DNA from: Tetraselmis striata
Lineage: Eukaryota; Chlorophyta; Chlorodendrophyceae; Chlorodendrales; Chlorodendraceae
Length of the DNA stretch: 64,000 nt
Assembly: GCA_006384855.1 (NCBI GenBank)
Contig: VCJN01000258.1
Location: 1-64,000, forward strand
Direction: 5' to 3'
Shown here: positions 44,976 to 54,714 of the stretch, piece after piece
How positions within the stretch are numbered: position 1 is the first letter of the stretch
Layout of the letters: every line of letters begins with the position of its first letter
Translations under genes and position numbers: made by a program
The notes under the pieces: model-generated
Seen by the model: only the letters and a program-made list of their open reading frames with translations
The model's database searches: none
Told to the model about the DNA's origin: nothing

Positions 44976-45947
44976 TGATGGCATGTGCCTCGACTGCCAT
45001 GACATTACATCCCAGCCGGTCGCAAGTTGGCACGGCGGATCTTACACTGTGCACGCGCACGTGCTCGCTGGTAACGGTGCCGCGATGCCTCGGAAGGGTC
45101 TCGTTGATTGATGGACAGCCGAGTTCATTCACCGGTTTGCAAAGGTGCAAAGGAGATTATTCGTGCGCAACAAACCAACGTGGTGCATGACGAGGTGGCT
45201 TTCACAGTGTTGCCAATGCAGTTCGACGGACTCTAGCTGCTGGATCAAGGTAATGTTGGCATCGAGTGAGATTCAAAGAGGACACCGTCTTGCCGCCGAA
45301 GGAGGCACTGATCCTAGGGCGGTCGGGCAATGAAGACTGAAGGGGAAGAAGTCCAATAAGTGACATATCCATGCATGCGGGTCAGCCTTGCGTTCCACTT
45401 GCACAATAAAGCAGGGCTTGCACGAGATGGCGGGGTGGTCATCATTGTTCACAAGTCTGACCCGTAGCAGCCGCCAGCGTCACACTAAAACCGTTTCAGA
45501 ACACACCTGTTGCTTATGAGGTGGTCCAGCTTATATTGCAATTTTCTACGCGGGTGTAACACCTCATCATCTACTATGAGTAGGTCCTCCGCCAAGCCTG
45601 GCCAAGCGCCGTCTAAGCAAGGATGTGCCTGGCCTGGATATCAACGGCGGCGGCGGTGCGGGGCTAAGCGTAGCGCCAAGCCGCTCATGCACCGCTCCCA
45701 GTCGCCGAGTACTGCTTAAGTACGTGAACATGAAGTTCAGGCCACTTCCACAGCGACTTGCAGAGTACTAAAATTTAACATTAAATCGAGCCGGCCTTAT
45801 GTGATCAGCACCAGTACCCGTCTTGCTGGGGTGACTGGCCCTTCGTATCTAAGTCAGATCACGAGTACTCGAGTAGGGCGGGTAGTAGTTCTTCCGGGCA
45901 CTGCCCGTACGTGGTAGGTACAGCTGGACGTTTTATATTGCCTATTC

Positions 45948-45985
45948 GGGTGATTTCCTGATATCGCCATTTGCAGCTTGCGCTC
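45948..45985 (+). repeat. Dispersed repeat fragment (GATATCGCC family)
   Basis: GGTGATTTCCTGATATCGCC followed by a diverged TTTGCAGC segment matches the copies at 5345 and 28797. It is shorter and more diverged than those. Confidence 0.5.
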
Positions 45986-46203
45986 AGGTACAGCTGGAAC
46001 CAGTACCCGCCCTTGTCCTGCTTGCCATAGCAGCAGTCGTCATCGCCCCGGTAATGCCAGCAAGACCAGGCAGGTGTGACAGTACGAGTACGATCAGGCG
46101 GTCGCGAGGCGCTTGCATCCGAGCACGAACTCGCGCGACCGAGCAGCACACACACGCGCGGCGCACAAGGACACCCACTGCGCCTAGGCCTTCGCGTCGC
46201 AAT

Positions 46204-49200
46204 ATGTTGGCCTCCATCCCCGCCAATCCCGGGCGCAATGCGCTCGGTGGACACGCGGCGGCGGCTCCGCCGTCGCTCGGGGAGTGGCGCAGCCAGTTTC
46301 TGGGATCGGTAGACTACCCGTCCAGCACCAGCACCGGCAATCCGGTAAGCCGGCGCACGCTTTACACCCCCCCCCCCCCCCCCCCCCCCGCCCTGCCCTT
46401 CTCCACTTGCACCCCCGCCTAATCTCTCTCGAACCGCTGCACTTCAGCCCGCGAGCACCCCCTTGGGCTTGAGCTATTATCTTCGTTTTTCTCACTCTCT
46501 CGCCCAGACAGGCTACACAAGGCATGGCGGCCTCCGCCCTTTTTCTCCTTGTCGAAAAGTTGTTTTTTCCTTTTTTTGGGGTGACGGCAGCATTCGCCCT
46601 TTCGGCGGAGCGTCTGCTGGCGGGGGGTGCACCGCAACCTGTCGCAGCTCACTCACACTTTCCCGCCGTGAGTCCTGCCTCCTCCTGGTTTTGAACGAGG
46701 CATACGCACCATAGCATTCGCTCCACGAAAAGACAGGCTAGAAAGCACATGTGACGCGGCTAGGACCGTGGCTGTTGTGCCCCTCGCGAGTATTCGACCT
46801 TCTCATTTAAAATCAGGAACTTTATGTGGGATAAAGCCACCCAGGCGTCGACCAGCGGGGCGGTCCGGCTTACCCCCTTATCCGTCAACTCGTTCTCGCA
46901 GGAGCAGCACGAAGGCGGTCGAGTACCGACGCGACGCAGCTATGAGCACGCACGAAGCAGCGCGGCGACGCAAAAGGCGCCAAACACGCGGTTGCCAGCG
47001 TTGCCGACCGGGTCCGGCAGGCAGGCGCGCCACTCGGTCGACGTCGCGCGGCCTCAGGCTCGCGGGGTGCAGGGCGGCGCAGAGGAGGCGTCGCGCGGGA
47101 AGGCCAGCGTCGAGTTTGCGGACGCCTTTTCCAGGTACATGTCTGTGGAATTGCGGGGAAGGGAATTGGGGGTGAAGAGGATGCCAGAAATCGAAATATA
47201 CAGTATATGGCGCCTCGTCATTTTATGGGGTTGAACGCGGCGATTTTGAGGGGAGTCTGGGGCAATGCTGACACCTCTACCCGCAGTGGCCGCCTGGGCA
47301 GTCAGCATGGCAAACGATGCCGACACTTTGGGCTCATGAATACAGCCACCCACCCTAAAACAGCACATGAATCCGTCTATATAAATTCACTCCAGTAGTA
47401 TTGCTTGGCGTAGGTCACCCACATTGGCCAGCGACTTGCGGCACTCACACACGCCCTCCAACCCCCCCCCCCCCCCCTTCCTTCGACATAAGGGCGCCCC
47501 CGGTGCTGAGGCAGGCGGGCGCGCACCGTGAGGAGCCCAAGCGCCGCTCCATAGAGGAGCCCGCCAGCAACAGCAAGCGCAACTCCCTGGAGGCCCCCCG
47601 CGGACGCAGCAAGCCCAACTCGCTCGACCTGCCCGCCCCTCGCACACTGCGTGGCTCCGTGGACGCGCCGGCCAAGCGCGGGGTGCAGGCGGCCGCAGCG
47701 AGGCCGCAGTCCAAGGGGCTGGTGTCCACGGTGGCGGAGTCCATCGGCAGCCGCGTGAGCAAGACGTTTGGCCGCGCCGCGCCCGGCGCCAAGCCATACA
47801 AACAGCAGTTCTGGGCCAAGGGGGAGGCGCCCGCCGAGGGCCACGGGAAGGAGGAGGAGTTGGCGACGCGGGCGGCGTCTGACAGCCGCCCGCACAGGCC
47901 CACCCCCCTGCAGGAACGCGGCAAGCGGCAGACGATCCAGAACGGCGTGTGGCGGCACAACACCCCGACGGCGCGGATGCCGGAGCTCAGCAGCGCGGCG
48001 CGCCGCTGCCAGAGCACCGAGCCATTCGCCGCGCCGGGCCCGAACTCCGCCGAGGCCGTCCTGCGCGCCCCAGGCCGCTCCTCCATGGACGTGCCGCGCC
48101 TGCCGTTTGCGCAGTCCTCGTCCCCGGGCATCTTGATGTCAGACGGCAACTGTACCATTGGTAGCGGGCAGGGGCGCGCGCCGTCGCGAGCCTCCGCGGA
48201 CTCGCGCGTCCCGCTGGATGCGGCGATGGCGCGGTTGGCCCCTATCCCCACGACGTCCAGCAGCCGCCGGTGCTTCAAGCCCAGCCTGGACACGGGCAAC
48301 TTCAGGGATTCATTGGATGAGAGCGCAATGGCGCCCCGCGGGCAGAGCGATCCGCGCCAGGTGCGTAACGGCTCAGCACCTGGGAATGTGTACAGTGGCC
48401 GGTTGCTGCGCTGCCAGGCTTCATCAACGGGAACTGGCACTGACAGGCGTGCTGCTGTTGGGGCTTCCACGCTGCAGATGGCGGCGGCGTTTGAGGAAAC
48501 GATAGAGCGCCTGTTTGACCTCACGCCGCGAGGGGTAACTCCCCCCCCCCCCCCCCCCCCCCCTTTTCCCCCACAGCCCTCCTCCCCCGCTTACCCCTTT
48601 GCTTATCTCTCTTTGATGTCACAGGAAAGTGATAGCTGAGGCTCTGCTCCATGGGCAGCCAAGCATTTGGTGGCTGTACTTGATCGCAGCTGAGTGTTTC
48701 CGTTGTGTCCGTGCCCTTTGCGCAGAGCGCGCACACTGCAAGGATGGCGGTGCGGAGGCGGGAGGCCGAGGCGGCCGAGTGCGCTCCTGCCCTCTTTTAC
48801 CCGTCGCCCCTTTACCCTCCATCCGCCTGCTGTCTGCCCTCCTCCTCTAGCACTTTGCCCGGGGTGCTGCATGGCCTTTCATGCACCCGTCTTTCATGCG
48901 CCGATGTCCCGCCTCTCCACACCTGAGAGCCTGGATTCAGAGAGGCTTAACCATTGGCGCGCGTCCCGGCCGTGCTGACTTTGCCGGTGGCTTTTTCACA
49001 CCGTTTTCTTCAGAGCGGAGAGCGACTCCGATGAAAGCACATCGGTACCCCCCCTCCCCCCCTGTTTCTCCCTCATGTTTCCCCTCCTCCTCTCCCTCCC
49101 GCCGTTGGCCTCCATGGGAGACGCCATTCCCATCTCTGGCTGTCCTTTTGATCCCGCCGTCACTCACTTTTGGATGATCCGGCCCTCCAGGACGACCCCG

Positions 49201-49944
49201 TGCGCCCTTTCAAGAAGGAGCCCAACTGGCCCAAGCCAGAGAAGGTGCTGCAGATGGCGGTCTGCCAGCGCATGATGGGGCGGGCGGCCCTGGGCCTCGG
49301 CCAGCGCCTGGATCGGCGCGTCATGGCCCCGCCGGGACACATGGAGAACCTCATGCGGGAAGGTGCGCCGCACCGTCACGCTCGACCAGGTCGTGGGACA
49401 AGCCCCCCCCTGCCATCTCCGGCTCGGCATGGCGCCATCCGCTGACCTGTGCCGCCCCCTAACGCATGCGCCCGCGCAGTGCTGTTTGAGCGCAAGCTGG
49501 AGGCGGTGTTCGTGTCCTTTGCGCTCTTTGCCAAGTGGGACCCGGACGCCATGGTCACCGCGCAGAAGAGCAAGGGCATCCCGGCGAACCGCTTCATGGT
49601 GATGTGCAACGCCGCCCGGCTGTCCAGCCCCGAGACCTTCGGCGCATTCCGGGAGATATTTGTGCGCTACTCGCACCGGGTGAGCGCCGCGCACTCGCTG
49701 CCGAGGGTAACGCTCCCTGCCGCCACCTTGGCGGTGGGCCGTTGCGGTCATCGCCGCGGTGGCGATGGCCGATCTCACGGCGTGGCAACGTGCGTTTTTT
49801 TTATGGCAGGAGATGATGGTCTTCAAGAAGTTCCTCACGGCGCTGCCCGACATCGCGCAGCTGTGCCACAAGAGCGTCATGCAGGTGATCGAGACGTTCA
49901 TGGCGATCAACGCCGAGAAGCGAATATGCATCCATGTGGACTGA
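46204..49944 (+). CDS. Unknown protein with disordered basic N-terminus and possible p25-alpha-like C-terminus
   Basis: Exon model: 46204-46344, 46845-47134 (or from 46903), 47493-48534, 49191-49362, 49480-49679 and 49810-49944. Phases 0, 2, 0, 1, 0 all join, giving about 659 aa. Residues 1-490 are Ser/Arg/Pro/Ala-rich and look disordered, with repeated RRSIEEP, KRNSLEAP, KPNSLDLP and SSMDVP motifs that resemble basophilic kinase sites (R-x-x-S). From ~492 the protein becomes helical and conserved-looking: KEPNWPKPEKVLQMAVCQRM, LFERKLEAVFVSFALFAKWD, GAFREIFVRYSHREMMVFKK and FLTALPDIAQLCHKSVMQVI. The order FxxFA, then IFxRYSxR, then FxxFLxALxxIA recalls the p25-alpha/TPPP fold, which binds microtubules. 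That is a weak inference from memory. A further small exon within 48535-49190 cannot be excluded. Confidence 0.6.
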
Positions 49945-51127
49945 TGGGAGCGGCGCCCTGGCTCGGTGGAGTTATCGTGCGCGGTGGAGCACAGCGGCAC
50001 GGGCATCCTTGGGTGGGGGCACCCCCTAGGCGGTGACAGCACGGCTGGCAGACTAGTGACTACCTGTAGTGTAGTTGACGCATATGGTTGGCGGGATGGA
50101 ATATGCGCGCAGCAATGTTATGTATCTAAGTTGACGTACCCTGTGAGATACCCAAAAGTACTAACACCTGTGAAACCATGCACTTGTAATGTATCCTTGT
50201 GTAGTTTTATGGCGGTAGGATTGGGCGAATCGCCAAGCTTGCCGAACCCAATATCCCGGCGCGAATCAAGACAGGAAGCGGCGCATACCAGGGCATGCCG
50301 AAACCCGCTCGTGCGGGTTACGTACTGAGCCTGGCGCGCCTCTCGCCGCCACAGCGGGTTGGTACTTTGGGGGCGGCAATTTCAACGCATGCCCCTGCTC
50401 CATGTTGCTTGGAGCTGCGCTTTGCCGGCTTGCCGTGTTTGAAGGTGCTACGGGGCAGGTGAAGGCTCGAGTGCTCGACGAGGATCGGAGTGCACTACAA
50501 GATAGGTATGAGTAAACTATGAACACGTATTCGCTGCAGCATTTCTCAGAGACGCACAGTTGTACAAAGTTCGCATTTCTGGGTATTCATTGAAAATTAT
50601 ATGCTGTACCGGCAAAGTTTTTTGCCATCTTGTCGCTACGGGTACCGAAAATAGTCGCCAGAGATACTGCGAGATCGTGCCGATCATCCACTCGGCGCTG
50701 GCGGGTGGAAGATGAGATAGTCAATAAGCTACTAAGGATTTCTTGCCGCCCACATATTGCCTATTGTTGCGCGACTTTGCTGCCCCCGCGCCCAGCTCGT
50801 GCAGCCACCGCTAGCGTACGGGTACGGTAGTAGCATAAAATGCAGAGCGGCACCCGCCAACAGCAGCACTGACAGTCTGTGTGCGGTCCTGCATTCCTTC
50901 TGCTGCGCGAAACAAGCATTCGCACCGCGGAGGGCCACAGTCCAGGGGGCGGACAAAAACATTCTGGATCGCTGCCTAAACGGCCGTCGTAGAGACGCTG
51001 CAAGGGTTTCACTGGTGCAAGTCAAGTCCCGGGGGTGAAAAAATGGTGATTCCTCGCATAATAATTGCCGATTTCAAATGAGAGATGTTTTGATGACAGC
51101 AGGCGCGGTTTATTTGACTACGAGTTA
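49945..51127. other. Intergenic; one dispersed repeat
   Basis: Apart from the repeat at 50970-51043, I see no feature and no recognisable protein. GTACGGGTACGG-type motifs occur near 50638 and 50815. Element 3 begins just beyond. Confidence 0.45.
50970..51043 (+). repeat. Dispersed repeat, inverted copy of 44028-44100
   Basis: This contains CTGCCTAAACGGCCGTC and GACGCTGCAAGGGTTTCACT in the opposite orientation to the 44.0-kb copy. It lies about 85 bp outside the B2 end of element 3. Confidence 0.6.
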
Positions 51128-51154
51128 GCAAAGCAAAGGGCTCGCAGTTTTGCC
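51128..51154 (-). repeat. B2 repeat of element 3 (3' terminus)
   Basis: On the minus strand it reads TGGCAAAACTGCGAGCCC and then TTTGCTTTGC, a near copy of B1. It lies 80 bp beyond A2. Confidence 0.8.
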
Positions 51155-51234
51155 AAGAATGTGTCAGATCTCTTACAACGTTTGGCACAGGGGCACATGC
51201 CCAAAAACACGCATGAAAGGGTTGGGAGGGGTGG

Positions 51235-51433
51235 GTTGCGCTAGCTGGAAGCTGGCGCAAAGGCAGAAGGTGGAGACACCGCCGCGTTGCGGGGCGTCAT
51301 ATCGGGGTGAGGGATGGACGTGGGCACACGGCAGTAGCGTACTAGCCGCGTATGGCGGAATTGTAACGTCGGGTAACACCCGTCGTACTTAGCCCCGTGC
51401 AATTCAAACCTCTATAATTCTCAATATGGCCAT
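51235..51433 (-). repeat. A2 repeat of element 3
   Basis: This ~199-bp direct copy of A1 lies between B1 and B2, as in the other elements of this window. Confidence 0.9.
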
Positions 51434-51435
51434 TG

Positions 51436-51463
51436 GCAAAGCATGGGGCTCGCAGTTTTGCCA
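51436..51463 (-). repeat. B1 repeat of element 3
   Basis: On the minus strand it reads TGGCAAAACTGCGAGCCC and then ATGCTTTGC. It differs from B2 at two positions, and its opening resembles the B repeat of element 2. Confidence 0.8.
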
Positions 51464-51518
51464 TCATGTCGCCATTTGGCGTGGCAGCCTGGCTGGTTGA
51501 CCGCCCCAGGGGGGTCAT

Positions 51519-52675
51519 CTAGCCGAAGAGGTGCCATGCTGCCGGACACGGCAGCAATGTTGGGTCGATGTAGTCGAGCACCACGCAGGACTCCATCGCC
51601 CAGCCGCCGAAGCACTTGATCTTCTGCATCGTCACGCCGAACACGTACGTGGCTGTTGTGGCCCCCTTGCGGAGGGAGTGGGACGTCCACGCGAACCCCG
51701 CGGGGGGGGGGGGGGGGGGGGGGGCTCGTGCACTGCTGTCAGCACCAGTTGCAGCCAGCTGGTGAGGGTGTCCGCCGTACATTCGGCATGCCCCTCGCGC
51801 TGGCTGATGGCCCATCGCGCCGCTAGCACGTGGCCGCCGGCGAACACCTGACGGGCAGCATCAAAGTAGTGCAGCAGCTCCGCGATGTCGGCATGCGCTG
51901 ACGCTGGCGGCTGACACAACAACTTCTTGCTTGCATCCGCGCCGCGCTGGCCTTTCCGGTCACGATGGTATAGGAGGATTCCGCCGTCCGGGCCGACCGT
52001 GAGGTCACCCGTACGACACTCCACCCCCGCTCCTCCGCGGCAGAAAAACAGACAAAGCACGACGACTGCCAGGCTGGCGCGGAACAGCTCCACGCGCACC
52101 ACGGTACTTGGGTCCGTGCCCCAGGTAGGTCCTAGCTCCAACCGTAGGGATTTTGCCAGGCTCATGGCTTCAGCACCACACGCGCGGGCAATGGGGCCCG
52201 CATCAGCTCGGGGTTTAGCGTCACCTGCGACGCCGCAAGGCCCTTGCGGACTCTGCTCACCAGATCGGCCAGAGCCATCGGCTCCTGGCCATGGTCCGTG
52301 AAGAAGTTGTTGACGGCCGACAGGTAAGGCTGCGAGCTGGAGGCTTTGATCGTCCCCGTGTTGCCCAACCACGTGACGTACCGTGCCATAGTCCCGGGGT
52401 CGGCAGCCAGGGCCGGTCGCCGCTCCTCTTCGCAGAAACGGAGCTCCATGCAACTGGCGTAAGACGCCGCAGTGGCCGGCGCCCACGCAGCTGATAGGAG
52501 CTCAAGGGTTTGGACGCCAAGGGTGTCAGACCATAGAACCCGTGTCATGTACGGGCGCATCGAATCAGCCCATGGTGTCGTACAGCTCGCGACCTCGACG
52601 CGGTATTTCACCGCTGCAGTTCGTACTGGTGCCGCACGTACAACCGGTAGTTGGTGCCCGTTGCCCGGAAACATG
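51519..52675 (-). pseudogene. Tyrosine recombinase of element 3 (two frame breaks)
   Basis: It starts at ATG 52675 (MFPGNGHQLPVVRAAPVR). The core-binding domain (YASCMELRFCEEERRPALAA, then SQPYLSAVNNFFTDHGQEPM) reads to about 52162. A second frame then carries LFFCRGGAGVECRTGDLTV, with a candidate first Arg, and LLHYFDAARQVFAGGHVLAA. A third frame after the 23-G tract at 51702-51724 carries WTSHSLRKGATTATYVFGV, KCFGGWAMESC and VLDYIDP with the candidate Tyr. All catalytic boxes survive, but two shifts separate them, one exactly at the homopolymer. Assembly or length error in that tract could account for the second break. Confidence 0.8.
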
Positions 52676-52688
52676 GATAGCGTAGCAC

Positions 52689-54668
52689 TTACGGCCCCTC
52701 GGCGCAGGTAGACCCATGCCGGAAGGGAACGCGGAATACAGTCATGGGCAAGTGAGGTCTGCCGATCATACCTCGCCCGTCTCGCCGTCCCGTCCGGAAC
52801 AAACCGGCGCGCGGCGCCACCGTGAGCTCCTCCACTGCCATCTCGGTGAGTGCCTGGTGCCACGCCTTGCCCTCCCATCGCGGGGCGACGACGGTCGCCG
52901 CTGCGCCATTCTGATGCAGCTTCTGCACGAGGTCGGGTAGCAGGGGCCAGGGTGCGTTGCACCAGTTGTTTTCGCGGCGCCAGTCCGCGTCCGGCAGGTG
53001 CAACGAGTCCACCGCCTCGCACGTAGGGCCCAACCACGCCGCGTTGTAGCGGGGGAGCAGGGTGTTGAGGGCGGACGCGAAGCGGTCGATGGAATGAGGG
53101 CCGAACCGGCTCTCCGGTTCCGCGAACAGGAGGGGGTCGAGCTGCCAATCGTCGCTGTCGAGGTGCCGGCTTCGACGGTCCGCCCAGATATTCGGTGCCG
53201 AGCGAATGTACCGCGCGCGCAGGTGGATGCCGTGCGAGTCCAGCAAGCACCAGAGTCGTCGCAGCTCGGCCATCATCTCGGGAGACCGTGAGGTTAGGCC
53301 CGACAGAACGTGACATACCGCCTGGTTGTCCTCGTGCCTGAGGACGTTGCGCCCGGCGAGGTGGGGGAGGAAGCTTTCCACGGCAAGGCGGACCGCTTTG
53401 AGCTCCTTCCAAGTGATGTGCTGGCGCTCGTCCGCCGAGCTCCAGAATCCCCGCGCCTCCAGCCTGCCGTTCAACACCCCACCCCACCCGTAGCCTGAGC
53501 TGTCGGTGTGCAGATAAGCCGTCTCCACCGGGCGGTGGATGGGCTTGCCGTTGGACTGACTAGGCACCGATGTCCACCACTGTAGGTCGCGGCGGAGCTG
53601 TGGCGTCATCCGGACGCGCCCGCCCCACCGGTCGCCGACCACGGAGTGGAGCTCCCGCAAGAAGAATCTTGCGGCCGGGATCGCCAGAAAGAGGTACTGC
53701 GCCTGCCCTGCCAGTGACTGCAGTTCGCGCACTGGCGGGAGCCACCTGGCGTTCCGCGTGGCGCGGCCGATGAGCCGGGTGGCCCGCCGGGAGAGCCGAT
53801 TCAGCTTGTCCGTCGGTGCGTAGAACATGCCGGACGCTGACTCGATGTCCACTCCCAGGTGCCTGCCGAACTGGCAGGGCTCCCAAAAACCCTTTGTGGG
53901 GTTCCGTTGCAGCCCCACAGTGTCGAGGAGGCTGGCGAGCCGTTGACGGAGGGGGAGCGCCCGCTCCATCGATGCGGAGAAGAGAAGGAAGTCGTCCACG
54001 TAAGGTAGGATGCGCGCCCCCCTCCACCTGGTCCGCCGGAGGTAGCGCTTGCTCCGTGTGGGCTGCGTAGACGATGAGGGGGGCTCGGGCTCGGGTCTCC
54101 GCAGGTGGGTGATGAATACTTGGGTGAGCGTGACGAAGTAATAAGGTGAGAGGCTCCAGCCCATTGGCAGATCCGCGAGCCTGTAGAGCTGACCTCGGAC
54201 GTCCACGGTGAAGTAGTCTCGGTCCGCCTCTGCGATGCCTAGAGCATAGGAGCCGTCTTGGAGGTCGAAGGAGAACATGTAGTCTCCCTTTTTGGTTAGG
54301 TGGCGCACTCCCAGTAGGGTCTCCATCTTGAGCCGCTTGCGCACACAGTAAGAGTTGAGCACGCGGAGGTCGATGATGCAGCGCCATTGGTTGACGCCGG
54401 GCTTGGGTGCTAAAAAGAGTCTTGACACCCACTTGCGGCAGGTGCCAAACTCCCACGCGCCGGACTCCACGAAGCGGGCAAGCTCGCCCTCGAGGAAGGT
54501 GAGCTGCGCTGGGGTAGCGTCCTGCATGCTGATGCCGTTGTGGAAGTTGGGTGGGGGGCGGTTGTGCTTGAAGGGGATCCGGACGCCCTCCTGGATCCTC
54601 CGTAGAACTTGATCGCTCGCCCCGATGTCTTGCAATTGCCGCCATTGCCGCCGCACGCGGTGTCGCAT
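52689..54668 (-). CDS. Reverse transcriptase-RNase H polyprotein of element 3
   Basis: This converts element RNA into DNA. The start is taken at the ATG at 54668 (659 aa), 46 nt after the gag stop. The frame is open back to 55277, so a +1 shift from gag is an alternative. RT blocks in order: WVSRLFLAPKPG, IIDLRVLNSYC, FSFDLQDGSYALGIAEADRD, LADLPMGWSLSPYYF and ILPYVDDFLLFSAS, the YVDD box with catalytic aspartates. RNase H follows: AYLHTDSSGYGWGGVL, HITWKELKAV, LRHEDNQAVCHVL and SAPNIWADRRSR. The C-terminal region (IDRFASALNTLLPRYNAAWL, then NWCNAPWPLLPDLV) is typical of DIRS/Ngaro-type RT-RNase H proteins. All catalytic boxes are present and the frame is uninterrupted. Confidence 0.92.
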   Translation of the reverse strand: MRHRVRRQWRQLQDIGASDQVLRRIQEGVRIPFKHNRPPPNFHNGISMQDATPAQLTFLEGELARFVESGAWEFGTCRKWVSRLFLAPKPGVNQWRCIIDLRVLNSYCVRKRLKMETLLGVRHLTKKGDYMFSFDLQDGSYALGIAEADRDYFTVDVRGQLYRLADLPMGWSLSPYYFVTLTQVFITHLRRPEPEPPSSSTQPTRSKRYLRRTRWRGARILPYVDDFLLFSASMERALPLRQRLASLLDTVGLQRNPTKGFWEPCQFGRHLGVDIESASGMFYAPTDKLNRLSRRATRLIGRATRNARWLPPVRELQSLAGQAQYLFLAIPAARFFLRELHSVVGDRWGGRVRMTPQLRRDLQWWTSVPSQSNGKPIHRPVETAYLHTDSSGYGWGGVLNGRLEARGFWSSADERQHITWKELKAVRLAVESFLPHLAGRNVLRHEDNQAVCHVLSGLTSRSPEMMAELRRLWCLLDSHGIHLRARYIRSAPNIWADRRSRHLDSDDWQLDPLLFAEPESRFGPHSIDRFASALNTLLPRYNAAWLGPTCEAVDSLHLPDADWRRENNWCNAPWPLLPDLVQKLHQNGAAATVVAPRWEGKAWHQALTEMAVEELTVAPRAGLFRTGRRDGRGMIGRPHLPMTVFRVPFRHGSTCAEGP

Positions 54669-54714
54669 GTAGCTTGAACTTGGGTAGCATGACTCGGAAC
54701 GGCGGGGCACACCG

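Larger units (their letters stand above)
43682..46203. other. Intergenic; repeat fragments and one coding scrap
   Basis: This stretch holds a dispersed repeat at 44028-44100 (inverted relative to 50970-51043), a run of 24 G at 44658-44681, a short coding-like scrap at 44815-44975 and a GATATCGCC-family fragment at 45948-45985. No complete gene is evident. Confidence 0.45.

Noticed and set aside
47445-48524. 359-codon minus-strand frame
   Set aside because: It is antisense to exon 3 of the 46.2-49.9 kb gene. The plus frame joins in phase with flanking exons, and the minus frame has no splice or domain support.
52162-53487. 441-codon minus-strand frame taken as one protein
   Set aside because: Its first ~270 codons are a shadow of the RT-RNase H frame. 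Only the part from 52675 onward is the recombinase core-binding domain.
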